Assembly (NCBI RefSeq): GCF_005774735.1
Contig: NZ_VBUM01000026.1
Span: 1 to 39,741 of the forward strand
Source: Microbacterium sp. 5K110
GTDB taxonomy: Bacteria; Actinomycetota; Actinomycetes; Actinomycetales; Microbacteriaceae
DNA length: 39,741 bases
Direction of reading: 5' to 3'
The position numbers and the translations under genes were made by a program. How positions within the stretch are numbered: the first letter of the stretch is position 1; each line of letters begins with the position of its first letter. The notes under the pieces were generated by a model, which saw nothing but the letters and a program-made list of their open reading frames with translations, did not search any database and had not been told where the DNA came from. Shown here piece by piece: positions 1 to 8,573 of the stretch.

Positions 1-789
1 GTCGTGGGCGGGCCAGACCTCGGTGCCGGGGGTGCGGTGCAGAGCCGCGAGGCGCGCGACCGCCCGGTCGGCGCGGTCGGGGCCGTCGTCGCCCACCGTC
101 GAGCCGCAGCGCACGCCGTGTTCGACGTTGCCGAGGAGGTCGGCGGCATCCCCCGCGAGCACGACGGTGCGATCGGGCAGCTCGACGACGAACGACTGGT
201 GCCCCGGTGTGTGCCCCGAGGTGTCGATGACGCGCAGGCCCTCGGCGAGCTCGGTGTCACCGTCGACCAGCGCCAGGGTCAGGCCGTCGCGGTCGAGGTC
301 GTCGCGGAGGAGGAAGGCCATGCGCGGGTCGGTCACGTGCCGCACGTGCCACCATTCCCGCCGCTGCAGGACGAGCGGCCGATCCCGCGCGAGCAGCCGG
401 GCCCCGCCGGTGTGGTCGAAGTGCGCGTGCGAGAGCAGGACCGCCGCGAGCTCGCCGAGGGCCAAGCCCGCCTCGGCGATCTGGTCGACGAGCGGGTCGC
501 CGGGGGGCACGATCGGCGCGTAGTTCTCGTAGTCGAAGGATGCCGTGCGCACGGCGCGGTCGCGGATGCGCGCGGGGTCGAATCCGCCGTCGACGAGCAC
601 CCAGCCCTCGTCGAAGACGATCGCCACGGCCGTCACCGGCTCCAGGAGGAACCGGAAGGTGCTGCCGCCGTACAGGGAGACCGCCTCGGGGATCGGCTCG
701 TACGCGACGACCATGGGGACGAGTCGGCGTGGGCGCCCACTCAGCCGCAGCGGCGTGAGCGACGCGAAGTCGACGACCGTCGAGCTCAC
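1..789 (-). CDS. MBL-fold metallo-hydrolase (C-terminus cut by window edge)
   Basis: A metallo-beta-lactamase-fold hydrolase of the lactonase/glyoxalase II-like kind; 263 residues are visible and the 3' end lies outside the window. The Zn-binding HxHxDH motif is seen as His121, His123, Asp125, His126 (SHAHFDHTGG), followed by DTSGHTPGH, by LAGDAAD supplying the bridging Asp, and by WPAHD, whose His262 is the usual last ligand. Start chosen as the GTG at 789, which overlaps the stop of the allophanate hydrolase gene (GTGA), so it is the last visible gene of the five-gene operon. Substrate unknown; AHL lactonase-like sequence does not prove lactonase activity. The family call is secure, the pathway role is not: it might act on a by-product of guanidine/urea metabolism or simply share the promoter. 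Confidence 0.85.
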   Translation of the reverse strand, partial: MSSTVVDFASLTPLRLSGRPRRLVPMVVAYEPIPEAVSLYGGSTFRFLLEPVTAVAIVFDEGWVLVDGGFDPARIRDRAVRTASFDYENYAPIVPPGDPLVDQIAEAGLALGELAAVLLSHAHFDHTGGARLLARDRPLVLQRREWWHVRHVTDPRMAFLLRDDLDRDGLTLALVDGDTELAEGLRVIDTSGHTPGHQSFVVELPDRTVVLAGDAADLLGNVEHGVRCGSTVGDDGPDRADRAVARLAALHRTPGTEVWPAHD

Positions 790-2456
790 GCCGTCGCCGC
801 CCGGTACGCGCGCCAGCCACCGTGAGCAGTGATGTCGGTCGCGCCCTCGAGGGCCACGGCCTCGCACAGGAAGCCCGCGACGCGGGAACCGTCCGCGAGG
901 ACAGCGGAGCCGATGCCCATCGGCGCGGGCAGGTCGGCGACGAAGCGCCCGAAGCCCGCCGCGGGCAGACGCCACACCTCGCCCGCGATCGGCGCGCCCC
1001 CCGCGGCCACGCGGGCCAGACCGGGCTTGGGCGGGACGGTGTCGAGGGCGTAGAGCCGGTAGTCCGCCGAGGTCTGCACGTCGGCGACGAACGTCCCACC
1101 GGCGGCGACGAGCTGATGGTTCAGCGGCTGCCCGCGCAAGTGGGCACCGACGACCAGCAGGTCGACCGCGGGCGCCTGGATGCGCTCGGCGAGCTGCGCG
1201 AGCGTGCGATCGGCGAAGGGGGCGCCGGTGAGCATCACCCCGAACGCGCGGCCGCCGACGACCCCGGCGGGCACGGCCAGGGCGCTCCGGTCGAGCAGGT
1301 TGGCGAAGTTCGTGTACCGCCCCATGCGGCTGTTGGCCCCGACCGGGTCGGCCGCGACCTCGTCGAGCGTCGGATGCCACGTCGTGGTGGGCGTGAGCAG
1401 CGCGACGGTCCCGTCGAGTCGGCGCAGCCCCTCGGCCCCGAGGCGATCGAGGCGCTCGCGGTCGCGGAAGTAGTCCACGGCCCGCGCCTCGGCACCGCCG
1501 AGCACGATCCCGGCGACCGTGGGATCGAGGTCGGTGCCGACGAGCTCGGGGTGCGCGGCGATGAAGTCGCCGACGGCCGCGGTGCGCTCGGCGACGAAGG
1601 CCCCGCCGTAGAGCAGGGAGGCCGCCTCGAGCAGCGGGGCGATGTCGACCTCGACGATCTCGACGCCGGACGCGGCGAGCGCCGCGACGACGCCGGCGAA
1701 GGCCTCGGCCCACCCGTCGGCGAGACCCGCGAGGTGCTCGGCCGTGGGCACGGCCACCCGCGGGCGCGCGTCGAGCGGTGGGGCGGGGCGGTCCTCGCGG
1801 CCGAGCGGGTCGATCCCGTCGGGGCCGGACAGCAGCTCGGCGGCCGCGCGGGCGTCGGACAGCCCGCGCGCGAACACCGTGACGCAGTCGAGGGTGCGGC
1901 ACGCGGGGACGACGCCCGTGGCCGGCACGAGGCCCACGGTGGGCTTCACGCCCACGATCCCGTTGAGCGCCGCGGGCACGCGGCCGGAGCCGGCGGTGTC
2001 GGTGCCCAGCGCGAGGTCGACGATGCCGAGAGCGACGGCCACCGCCGACCCCGAGCTGGAGCCGCCCGAGATCCGCGTCGGATCCCACGCGTTGCGTACG
2101 GCGCCGAAGGGGCTGCGGGTGCCCACGAGTCCGGTGGCGAACTGGTCGAGGTTCGTCTTTCCGATCACCACGGCTCCCGCGGCCCGCAACCGGGCGACCG
2201 AGGTCGCGTCGCGCTCGGGGCGGTACGCGTACGCGCGGCTCCCGGCCGTCGTCGGCATCCCCTCGACGTCGATGTTGTCCTTCACCGCGACGACGGTGCC
2301 GGCCAGCGGCAGGCGCTCCCCCGCCGCGACGCCGAGGTCGACCTCGGCCGCTTCGGCGAGCGCGTCGTCCTCGTCGCGGACCGTGATCCACACCTCGGGG
2401 CGGTCGACCTCGCGCATCCGGGCGTAGGCGGCGCGGACCCGGTCGACGGCGCTCAC
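786..2456 (-). CDS. atzF: Allophanate hydrolase
   Basis: Cytosolic amidase-signature enzyme hydrolysing allophanate to ammonia and CO2, the last step of biotin-dependent urea or guanidine breakdown. 556 residues from the GTG at 2456, a little shorter than the usual ~600. The N-terminal amidase domain carries the Ser-cisSer-Lys triad: Lys59 (AVKDNIDV), Ser133 (SGGSSSGSA) and Ser157 (GTDTAGSG). Residues ~430-556 form the typical AtzF C-terminal domain (VGAHLRGQPLNHQL, YRLYALDT, PAPMGIGSAVLADG). The start overlaps the stop of the carboxylase gene by 4 bases and its stop overlaps the MBL gene, so translation is probably coupled. A longer reading frame upstream lies inside the carboxylase gene and is not used. 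Confidence 0.95.
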   Translation of the reverse strand: MSAVDRVRAAYARMREVDRPEVWITVRDEDDALAEAAEVDLGVAAGERLPLAGTVVAVKDNIDVEGMPTTAGSRAYAYRPERDATSVARLRAAGAVVIGKTNLDQFATGLVGTRSPFGAVRNAWDPTRISGGSSSGSAVAVALGIVDLALGTDTAGSGRVPAALNGIVGVKPTVGLVPATGVVPACRTLDCVTVFARGLSDARAAAELLSGPDGIDPLGREDRPAPPLDARPRVAVPTAEHLAGLADGWAEAFAGVVAALAASGVEIVEVDIAPLLEAASLLYGGAFVAERTAAVGDFIAAHPELVGTDLDPTVAGIVLGGAEARAVDYFRDRERLDRLGAEGLRRLDGTVALLTPTTTWHPTLDEVAADPVGANSRMGRYTNFANLLDRSALAVPAGVVGGRAFGVMLTGAPFADRTLAQLAERIQAPAVDLLVVGAHLRGQPLNHQLVAAGGTFVADVQTSADYRLYALDTVPPKPGLARVAAGGAPIAGEVWRLPAAGFGRFVADLPAPMGIGSAVLADGSRVAGFLCEAVALEGATDITAHGGWRAYRAATA

Positions 2457-5400
2457 GCGTCCACCGCCACGGCGGCGAGCAGCTGACCGGCGGCGACGGT
2501 CTCGCCCGGTCGCACGAACACCTCGGCGACGGTCCCCGTCACCGGCGACCCGATCGGGGTCTCCATCTTCATCGCCTCCAACACGATCATCTTCTGCTCC
2601 TTCTCGACGGGCGCGCCCTGCGCCGCGTCCACACGCCAGACCGCGGCGGCGAACGGCGCGGTCACACCCACTGTGCCCGGTGGCAGCTCTCGACCGGCGC
2701 TCGGCGCCGCTACGGGCGCGTCGTCCACGCGGTCGAATTCTCCGCTGATCCGCCACCGCTCGCGCTCCTCGTCGAAAGCGCGGCGCTGGCGGTTGCGGAA
2801 CGCGTCGATGCCCGGGGCCTCGGCGGCGAGGAACCGCTCGTACTCCGCGAGGGCGAACTCGCCCTCGACGGTCTCGAAGTCCCCGCGCCCGGCATCCACG
2901 TCTGCGCGCAGATCGAGCAGCTCCTCAGGCGAGACGGGGTACCAGCGGATGCGGTCGAAGAATCGGAGCGCCCACGGGTTCTCGGTGAAGAGCCCGCCGC
3001 GGCGGAAACGGTTCCAGATCTGCACCGTGCGGCCGACGAACTGGTAGCCGCCGGGGCCCTCCATGCCGTAGATGCACAAGTAGGCGCCGCCGATGCCGAC
3101 CGAGTTCTCGGCGGTCCACGTGCGGGCGGGGTTGTACTTGGTGGTGACGAGCCGGTGCCGCGGATCCAGCGGCGTCGCCACCGGTGCACCGAGGTAGACG
3201 TCCCCGAGGCCCATGACGAGGTACTGCGCGTCGAACACCGTGCGGTAGACGTCGTCGACGCTGTCGAGGCCGTTGATGCGGCGGATGAACTCGATGTTCC
3301 ACGGCGTCCAGGGGGCGTCGTCGCGGACGCCCGCCATGTACCGCTCGATCGCCAGACGCGTCGCGGGGTCGTCCCACGACAGCGGCAGCCGCACCTCGCG
3401 CGACGGCACGACGAGCTCGGAGGTGGGCGGCAGGTCGTCGTCGAGCTCGCGCAGCAGGCCGACGAGTTGCGACGCGCGCAGCACCGACGCATCGGTGTGC
3501 ACCTGGAGCGACCGGATGCCGGGAGTGACGTCGAGGATCCCTCTCGGGGCCTCCTCCGCGAGGCGCTCCTGCAGCGCGTGAACGCGCATCCGCAGGCCCA
3601 GGTCGAGCACCTGGTCGCCGAACTCGACGAGGACGTTGTCGTCGCCGTCGCGGCGGTACGTGGTCCGCGGGCGGAGGACGCGTTCCCCCTCGACCTCGGC
3701 CTCGCGCACGGCGATCACTCCGTCGTCGCCGTCGCCGGTGCCGACGAGAGCGGGGGCGGCGATCGCCGGGTCGAGCGTGGCCGCGTCGGCCTCGCGCACC
3801 GGCGCGAACCGCACGACGTCTCCCGGCCGCAGCTGGCCGAGCTTCCACAGATCCCCGGATGCCACGACCACCGGGCACACGAACCCGCCGAGGCTCGGCC
3901 CGTCGGGGCCGAGGAGCACGGGGGTGTCGCCGGTGAAGTCGAGCGCGCCGACGGCGTAGGGCGTGTCGTGGATGTTGGAGGGGTGGAGGCCCGCCTCGCC
4001 GCCGTCGGTGCGCGCCCACGTCGGCTTCGGGCCGGTGAGCCGCACGCCGGTGCGGGCGGAGTTGACCTGCACGCGGTACTCCGCGGAGTACAGCGCGTCG
4101 ATGTCGGCGCGCGTGAAGAACTCGGGGGCGCCGTGCGGCCCCTCGGTCACGGCCAGGACCCACGTCGCGTCGAGGTGCGGGCGCCGTTCCGCGGGGGTCG
4201 GCGTCGGGTCGGCGATCGCGGCGGCGCCGGGGCGCAGCACGTCACCCGTCACGAGCGCGCGGCCGCCGTGCCCGCCGAAGCCGCCGAGCGTGAAGGTCGA
4301 GGCGCTCCCGAGGTACGACGGCACGTCGAGACCGCCGCGTACGGCGAGGAACACGCGCATGCCCGGCCCCTCGGCGGTGCCTACGTGCAGCACCCCGCCC
4401 GCCGGAACGGCGATCGGCTCCCACATCGGCGCCGGGGCGCCGTCGAGCTCGACCGGAGCCGCCGCCCCCGTGACGGCCACGACCGAGGCGACGCTGAAGC
4501 GGAGCGTCGGTCCGGTGAGGGTGATCTCCAGGCCCGGCGCACCCTCGGGGTTGCCGACGGCGAGGTTGGCTTCGCGGAAGGACACGGCATCCATCGGCCC
4601 GGACGGCGGAACGCCGACCTTCCAGTAACCGATCCGCCCCGGGAAGTCCTGCACGGTCGTGAGCATCCCCGCGTCGACGACGTCGATGCGCGGGTCGGGG
4701 TCGCGCGCTCCGTCGAGGGTCGCGGTGTCATGTCGGACGGCGCGGACGCGCGGGTCGTTCACGACCTCGCGGATCATGCCGGTGCCGGTGACGATGCCGT
4801 CGATACGCGTGTCGGCGAGCGCGGCGGAGAGCCGGTCGAGGGCGGCGTCACGGTCGGCGCCGTGAGCGATGACCTTCCCCAGCAGCGGGTCGTAGAACGG
4901 CGACACCTCGCTGCCCGCCTCGACCCACGAGTCGACCCGGATGCCCTCGCCCTCGGGCCACCGCACGGCGGTGACGAGTCCGGTCGACGGCGTGTTGCCG
5001 CGGTCGGGGTCCTCCGCGTAGATGCGGGCCTCGACCGCGTGTCCGCGGGGTTCGCGAGGGCCGGCGAACAGGTCGTCGGGGAGCGCGGCCGGGCCGCCCG
5101 CGGCGAGGTCGAGCATGAGGCCGACGAGGTCGACGCCGAACACGGCTTCGGTGACCGGGTGCTCGACCTGCAGGCGCGCGTTGACCTCGAGGAAGTACGC
5201 TCGCTCGGCGACGGGGTCGTAGACGAACTCGGCCGTCCCGGCGGAGCGGTACCGGATGCCGGATGCCAGGGCCGCTGCGGTGCGGTGGAGTTCCGCGCGC
5301 ACCTCGGGCGGCAGACCCGGAGCCGGGGCCTCCTCGACGACCTTCTGGTTTCGGCGCTGCAGGGAGCAGTCGCGGTCGCCGAGCACCGCGACGCGCCCGG

Positions 5401-6055
5401 CGCCGTCGCCGAAGAGCTGGACTTCGACGTGGCGGGCGGGCCGCACGAACTTCTCCAGGAACACCCCCGGAGTCCCGAAGCTCGCCTCGGCCTGACGGAC
5501 CACCGCGTCGTACGCGGCGCGCAGCTCGTCGGCATCCGCGCACACCCGCATGCCGATACCGCCTCCGCCGCCGGTGGCCTTGAGCATCACGGGGTATCCG
5601 ATGACGGATGCCGCGGCCTCGGCCTCGTCGAGGGAGGCGAGCACCCCGGTGCCCGGGAGGAGCGGGACCCCCGCGGCCTCGGCGAGCGCGCGGGCGCGGT
5701 GCTTGAGCCCGAAGGCCTCGAGCTGCTCGGGCGTCGGCCCGACCCACACCAGCCCCGCCGCCTCGACGGCGCGCGCGGCGTCGGCGTTCTCGGCGAGGAA
5801 GCCGTAGCCGGGGTGGATCGCACCGGCACCCGTGGCACGGGCCGCGGCCAGGATGGCATCCACCCGCAAGTAGGACTCGGCCGCGGGCGCGGGGCCGAGG
5901 CGGACCGCCTCGTCGGCCTCGCGCACGTGGGGCGCGGCCCGGTCGGCGTCGGAGAACACCGCGACGGTGCGCAGGCCCCGCTCGCGCGCGGACCGGATGA
6001 TGCGGCGCGCGATCTCGCCGCGGTTGGCGACGAGCAGGGTGGCGAAGGAGGTCAC
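2453..6055 (-). CDS. Biotin-dependent guanidine/urea carboxylase
   Basis: 1200-residue single-chain carboxylase, full length for the urea carboxylase family. Domain order: biotin carboxylase (residues ~1-450: VANRGEIARRI, HPGYGFLAEN, GGGGGIGM ATP loop, LEVNARLQVEHPVTE), two carboxyltransferase halves of the KipA/KipI (AHS) type (~455-1000: VPPSGPMD, GGEAGLHPSNIHD, DGPSLGGFVCPVV), a linker with the IGGAYLCIYGMEGPGGYQ block, and a C-terminal biotinyl domain with biotinylated Lys1163 in EAMKMETP. In the block YAVGALDFTGD residue 706 is Asp, where yeast urea amidolyases have Asn; from memory this is the position (N1330 in K. lactis) that separates guanidine carboxylases (Asp) from urea carboxylases (Asn). 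With two DUF1989 neighbours, guanidine is the better substrate guess. Start: GTG 6055, overlapping the upstream stop. Identity as a carboxylase is near certain; guanidine specificity is inferred. Confidence 0.93.
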   Translation of the reverse strand: MTSFATLLVANRGEIARRIIRSARERGLRTVAVFSDADRAAPHVREADEAVRLGPAPAAESYLRVDAILAAARATGAGAIHPGYGFLAENADAARAVEAAGLVWVGPTPEQLEAFGLKHRARALAEAAGVPLLPGTGVLASLDEAEAAASVIGYPVMLKATGGGGGIGMRVCADADELRAAYDAVVRQAEASFGTPGVFLEKFVRPARHVEVQLFGDGAGRVAVLGDRDCSLQRRNQKVVEEAPAPGLPPEVRAELHRTAAALASGIRYRSAGTAEFVYDPVAERAYFLEVNARLQVEHPVTEAVFGVDLVGLMLDLAAGGPAALPDDLFAGPREPRGHAVEARIYAEDPDRGNTPSTGLVTAVRWPEGEGIRVDSWVEAGSEVSPFYDPLLGKVIAHGADRDAALDRLSAALADTRIDGIVTGTGMIREVVNDPRVRAVRHDTATLDGARDPDPRIDVVDAGMLTTVQDFPGRIGYWKVGVPPSGPMDAVSFREANLAVGNPEGAPGLEITLTGPTLRFSVASVVAVTGAAAPVELDGAPAPMWEPIAVPAGGVLHVGTAEGPGMRVFLAVRGGLDVPSYLGSASTFTLGGFGGHGGRALVTGDVLRPGAAAIADPTPTPAERRPHLDATWVLAVTEGPHGAPEFFTRADIDALYSAEYRVQVNSARTGVRLTGPKPTWARTDGGEAGLHPSNIHDTPYAVGALDFTGDTPVLLGPDGPSLGGFVCPVVVASGDLWKLGQLRPGDVVRFAPVREADAATLDPAIAAPALVGTGDGDDGVIAVREAEVEGERVLRPRTTYRRDGDDNVLVEFGDQVLDLGLRMRVHALQERLAEEAPRGILDVTPGIRSLQVHTDASVLRASQLVGLLRELDDDLPPTSELVVPSREVRLPLSWDDPATRLAIERYMAGVRDDAPWTPWNIEFIRRINGLDSVDDVYRTVFDAQYLVMGLGDVYLGAPVATPLDPRHRLVTTKYNPARTWTAENSVGIGGAYLCIYGMEGPGGYQFVGRTVQIWNRFRRGGLFTENPWALRFFDRIRWYPVSPEELLDLRADVDAGRGDFETVEGEFALAEYERFLAAEAPGIDAFRNRQRRAFDEERERWRISGEFDRVDDAPVAAPSAGRELPPGTVGVTAPFAAAVWRVDAAQGAPVEKEQKMIVLEAMKMETPIGSPVTGTVAEVFVRPGETVAAGQLLAAVAVDA

Positions 6056-6732
6056 GGGCGCGTCACCACCATGCGCAGCGGCGTGCAGCTGAAGTCGTTG
6101 CAGGGGTTGTTCATCTGCGGGCAGTTCGACACGATCACGAGCACGTCGCGCTCCGCCCGCAGGGCCACGCGCTTGCCGGGGGCCGACATCCCGTCGACGA
6201 TGCCGAGCGAGCCGTCCGCCTCGACGGGGACGTTCATGAACCAATTGAGGTTGGAGACGAGGTCGCGGGCGCCGAGCCCGTACCGGGCCGCCTCGGCGAG
6301 GAAGTTCTCGCGGCAGCCGTGCTGGTAGAGGGTGTGGTGCCCGTAGCGGAGGGTGTTCGACTCCTTCGAGCAGGCGCCGCCGATCGTGTCCTGCCGGTCG
6401 ACCTCGTTGCCGACGACCGTCATGAGCGGGCGGCCCAGGTTGCTGCGCAGCACCGTGCCGGTGCGGACGTAGACGTTGCGCTGCCACGCGATCGTGTCGG
6501 CGGCGCTGTACCGCTCGTCGGTGTCGTCGGCCGCGTAGACGAGGAAGTCGGCGGACTGGTTGCCGCCCACGTCGACGATCGTCAGGACGTCGCCGGCGCG
6601 GACGATGCCCGACCACGGTCCGCGCGGGGCGACGCGCTCATCGAGCACGACCTCGCCGGGGACGAGCGGCTCGGACCAGTCGAGGGGGACGCCGTCGGCG
6701 TGGACGGGACGATCGGGGACGGTGGTGCTCAT
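6052..6732 (-). CDS. DUF1989 urea-carboxylase-associated protein (probable carboxyguanidine deiminase subunit)
   Basis: 226-residue DUF1989 protein of the type annotated 'urea amidolyase-associated protein 2'. Members of this pair have been shown to form a heteromeric carboxyguanidine deiminase (CgdA/CgdB), turning carboxyguanidine into allophanate and ammonia. Diagnostic stretches: GNQSADFLVY, GACSKESN, HGCRENFL, LNWFMNVPV, SNCPQMNNPCNDFSCTPL. Cys and His in these blocks are the likely metal or active-site residues. Start ATG 6732; 11 bases separate it from the upstream partner gene and its stop overlaps the carboxylase start. Which of CgdA or CgdB it is cannot be decided here. Confidence 0.88.
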   Translation of the reverse strand: MSTTVPDRPVHADGVPLDWSEPLVPGEVVLDERVAPRGPWSGIVRAGDVLTIVDVGGNQSADFLVYAADDTDERYSAADTIAWQRNVYVRTGTVLRSNLGRPLMTVVGNEVDRQDTIGGACSKESNTLRYGHHTLYQHGCRENFLAEAARYGLGARDLVSNLNWFMNVPVEADGSLGIVDGMSAPGKRVALRAERDVLVIVSNCPQMNNPCNDFSCTPLRMVVTRP

Positions 6733-6743
6733 GGAACGGCTCC

Positions 6744-7583
6744 TCACGATCCGGCCAGGGCGGCGTAGGCGATGGTGTTGCGGTAGGCGCGTTCGCGCTC
6801 GGGGGTGAGGGAGAAGACGGGATCGCCCTCCGCGGTGGGGCGCGACGCCCAGGCGGTGACCTGCAGCGGGCCCACGACGTAGTCCTCGCGCGGGTCGAGC
6901 GGATGCGGGACATTGGCGACGAGCACGATCAACGGCAGTTCCGCGACGAGTTCGATAGAGGCGCCCGGCCCGGCGGATCCGGTCCACTCGAGGTCGCCGG
7001 CGGCGTTCGCGCGCACCCCCTGGAAGAACGACACCGACGGCGGCAGGTCGCGAGAGGTCAGGCCGTGCTTGCTCGCGGCGAGCCGCAGCAGGCCGTGGCC
7101 CGACGGCGAAGGCCCCTCGGGCGCGGCGTCGCCGTAGCGCTCGATCGCGAACGCGTCGCTCGTCGTGCCGCAGAAGGCGTCGTGGTGGCCGGAGGTGTCG
7201 GCGGCGATGGTCGCGAGGACGCGCCCGTCGCCCGAGAGCAGCGGGTGCCCCTCGCCGAGATACGCCTGCCACGGGATCTTCTGCGTGTCGGCGACGTTGA
7301 GGCGCTCCCCCGGGTTCGCCGAGTTGAACAGGACGACCGTGGCGCACGCGTCTCCGGTGGGATCGGCGAGCCGGAGGCGCGTTCCGCGGGCCACCCGGAG
7401 GTGCGTATACCCGCCGGGGGCGACGGTCTCGGCCCAGCGCAGGTCGCCGTCGGCGACGCCCTCCGGCCGGAACGGGGCCGTCGAGGGCGGGAGATACGGC
7501 ATCCACGGTGAGCGCGCATCCCGGGCTCGGGCGTCCTGCCGCGCCCGTCCCACGTCTCCGAGTGCATCCACACGACCGTCCAT
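6744..7583 (-). CDS. DUF1989 urea-carboxylase-associated protein (probable carboxyguanidine deiminase partner subunit)
   Basis: 279-residue DUF1989 protein, 'urea amidolyase-associated protein 1' type, first gene of the operon. It has the paralogous motif set GDACATVVLFNSANPGERLNVADTQ, HHDAFCGTTS, PPSVSFFQGV and VLVANVPHPLDPREDYVVGP. Start taken at the ATG at 7583, which has a good AAAGGGA ribosome site; a longer frame to 7700 would cross the promoter region and the TetR gene. The first ~45 residues (rich in Arg/Asp) are not family-typical, so a start further in (for example Met at WMPYLPP) is possible. Probably acts with the next gene's product as carboxyguanidine deiminase. Confidence 0.86.
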   Translation of the reverse strand: MDGRVDALGDVGRARQDARARDARSPWMPYLPPSTAPFRPEGVADGDLRWAETVAPGGYTHLRVARGTRLRLADPTGDACATVVLFNSANPGERLNVADTQKIPWQAYLGEGHPLLSGDGRVLATIAADTSGHHDAFCGTTSDAFAIERYGDAAPEGPSPSGHGLLRLAASKHGLTSRDLPPSVSFFQGVRANAAGDLEWTGSAGPGASIELVAELPLIVLVANVPHPLDPREDYVVGPLQVTAWASRPTAEGDPVFSLTPERERAYRNTIAYAALAGS

Positions 7584-7666
7584 GGGATCCCTTTCTATCG
7601 GTTGACAGGTATTAGAGCACCCGTGCGTTTCGGTGGCGTTACGAAGCGCCCGAGTACGGTGGGGGC
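7584..7666. promoter_or_regulatory. Divergent promoter region, guanidine operon / TetR gene
   Basis: 83 bases between two divergent start codons. It must hold both promoters and, by the usual layout, the TetR operator. Visible: a TTGACA hexamer on the plus strand at 7602-7607 without a good -10 at 16-18 bases, and a GGGATCCC palindrome at 7584-7591 directly before the start of the minus-strand operon. I found no clear long inverted repeat, so the operator itself is not assigned. The stretch is short and does not show the architecture of a guanidine riboswitch. Confidence 0.5.
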
Positions 7667-8323
7667 ATGGCGCCGACGAGAACCGGACGACCCCGGGCAT
7701 CCGGCTCCTCCCCCACCGGACTCGGCACGCGCGCCGATGTGCTCGCCGCTGCGGCCGCCCTGTTCGGCACGCGCGGGTACGGCTCGGCCAGCACGCACGC
7801 GATCGCCGAGGCCGCCGGCATCCGTCAGGCCACGCTCTACCACCACTTCGCGCGCAAGCAGGACATCCTGCTCGCGCTGCTCCTGGACACCGTGCAGCCC
7901 TCGCTCGACGTCGCCGCGCAACTGCTCGCGCGCGACGAGGAGCCCGCCGCGCGCCTGTGGGCGCTGTGCGTGTCGGACGTCACGCTCCTCGCCGAAGCGC
8001 CGCACAACACCGGGGCGCTGTACCTGCTGCCCGAGGTGTCGGACGCGGCGTTCCACCCGTTCCGCGAGCGTCGCGGCGAGCTCGAGACGACCTACCGCAC
8101 GTTCGTGGCCGCATGCGGCGTGGATGCCGCCGGCGCGGCGGCGGGCGCGGCGCTCGTGCTGGCGCTGGTGGAGAGCGTGATCCTGCAGCGCAAGGGCGGA
8201 CAGACGGCGCCCCTGGATGCCACGACGATCGCGGCCGCCGCATTGCGCGTGCTCGACCTCGACGCCGCGACGCGCGAGCGGGCCGCGGCGGCGGGCCCTG
8301 GCGTGCTCGCGGCGCTGGGCTGA
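7667..8323 (+). CDS. TetR family transcriptional regulator
   Basis: 218-residue one-component repressor. Residues ~22-68 are the TetR helix-turn-helix (RADVLAAAAALFGTRGYGSASTHAIAEAAGIRQATLYHHFARKQDILLAL pattern), followed by a helical ligand domain of ordinary length. Start ATG 7667 with GGTGGGGG just upstream. It is divergent to the guanidine/urea operon with only 83 bases between, so it probably controls that operon and itself; the ligand is unknown. Followed directly by a strong hairpin, so it is a single-gene transcript. Confidence 0.92.
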   Translation: MAPTRTGRPRASGSSPTGLGTRADVLAAAAALFGTRGYGSASTHAIAEAAGIRQATLYHHFARKQDILLALLLDTVQPSLDVAAQLLARDEEPAARLWALCVSDVTLLAEAPHNTGALYLLPEVSDAAFHPFRERRGELETTYRTFVAACGVDAAGAAAGAALVLALVESVILQRKGGQTAPLDATTIAAAALRVLDLDAATRERAAAAGPGVLAALG

Positions 8324-8345
8324 AGCCGGCGGGTTCCGCCGGCTT
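8323..8345 (+). terminator. Hairpin terminator after the TetR gene
   Basis: Perfect 10-bp stem (8323-8332 with 8336-8345) and a 3-base loop, beginning on the last base of the TetR stop codon. No U-run follows, as is common in GC-rich actinobacteria, so it is a probable rather than certain terminator. Confidence 0.7.
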
Positions 8346-8369
8346 GCGGCCGGCTCGTGGCGGGTGTGG

Positions 8370-8442
8370 CCGCGAGACTGCACCCAGCTGACAAACCCAC
8401 TGCAGACTGCAACCGAGATGTCAGCAGCGTGCAGTCTCGCGG
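8370..8442. repeat. Large imperfect inverted repeat (24-base arms)
   Basis: Left arm 8370-8393 and right arm 8419-8442 pair at 22 of 24 positions, the outer 14 perfectly; the loop is 25 bases (8394-8418). The word AGACTGCA occurs in the left arm (8375-8382), again inside the loop (8404-8411) and inverted in the right arm (8430-8437). It sits in the 303-base gap between the TetR and symporter genes. It could be a REP-like palindromic element, a terminator-like RNA hairpin or a double operator; nothing here decides. A second element of related design lies at 31107-31145. Confidence 0.75.
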
Positions 8443-8573
8443 GTCGAGGGGCCCCCGCACGCAACCCTCACCCGGATGCCGGACCCCACCCCGGATGCCA
8501 GTGCCCGGCGCCGCGGGCGATTTCACGCGCCTTTTACACGGCCGAAACCACGCGCGACCCCGGCGAGCGGATT

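Noticed and set aside
3155..6328. A 1057-codon open frame on the plus strand opposite the carboxylase gene
   Set aside because: It is the antisense of a clear biotin carboxylase; its Arg/Gly/Asp/Val-rich translation has no family features. Long antisense frames are normal at this GC content.
6973..6980. GGATCC words inside coding sequence (here and for example near 12605, 12685, 14297)
   Set aside because: They lie in codons of conserved proteins, have GC-rich flanks and no partner at 21 bp.
7584..7591. GGGATCCC palindrome before the DUF1989 gene as a fifth GntR site
   Set aside because: It lacks the A/T flanks (TTTGGATCCAAA) and has no second box 21 bp away.
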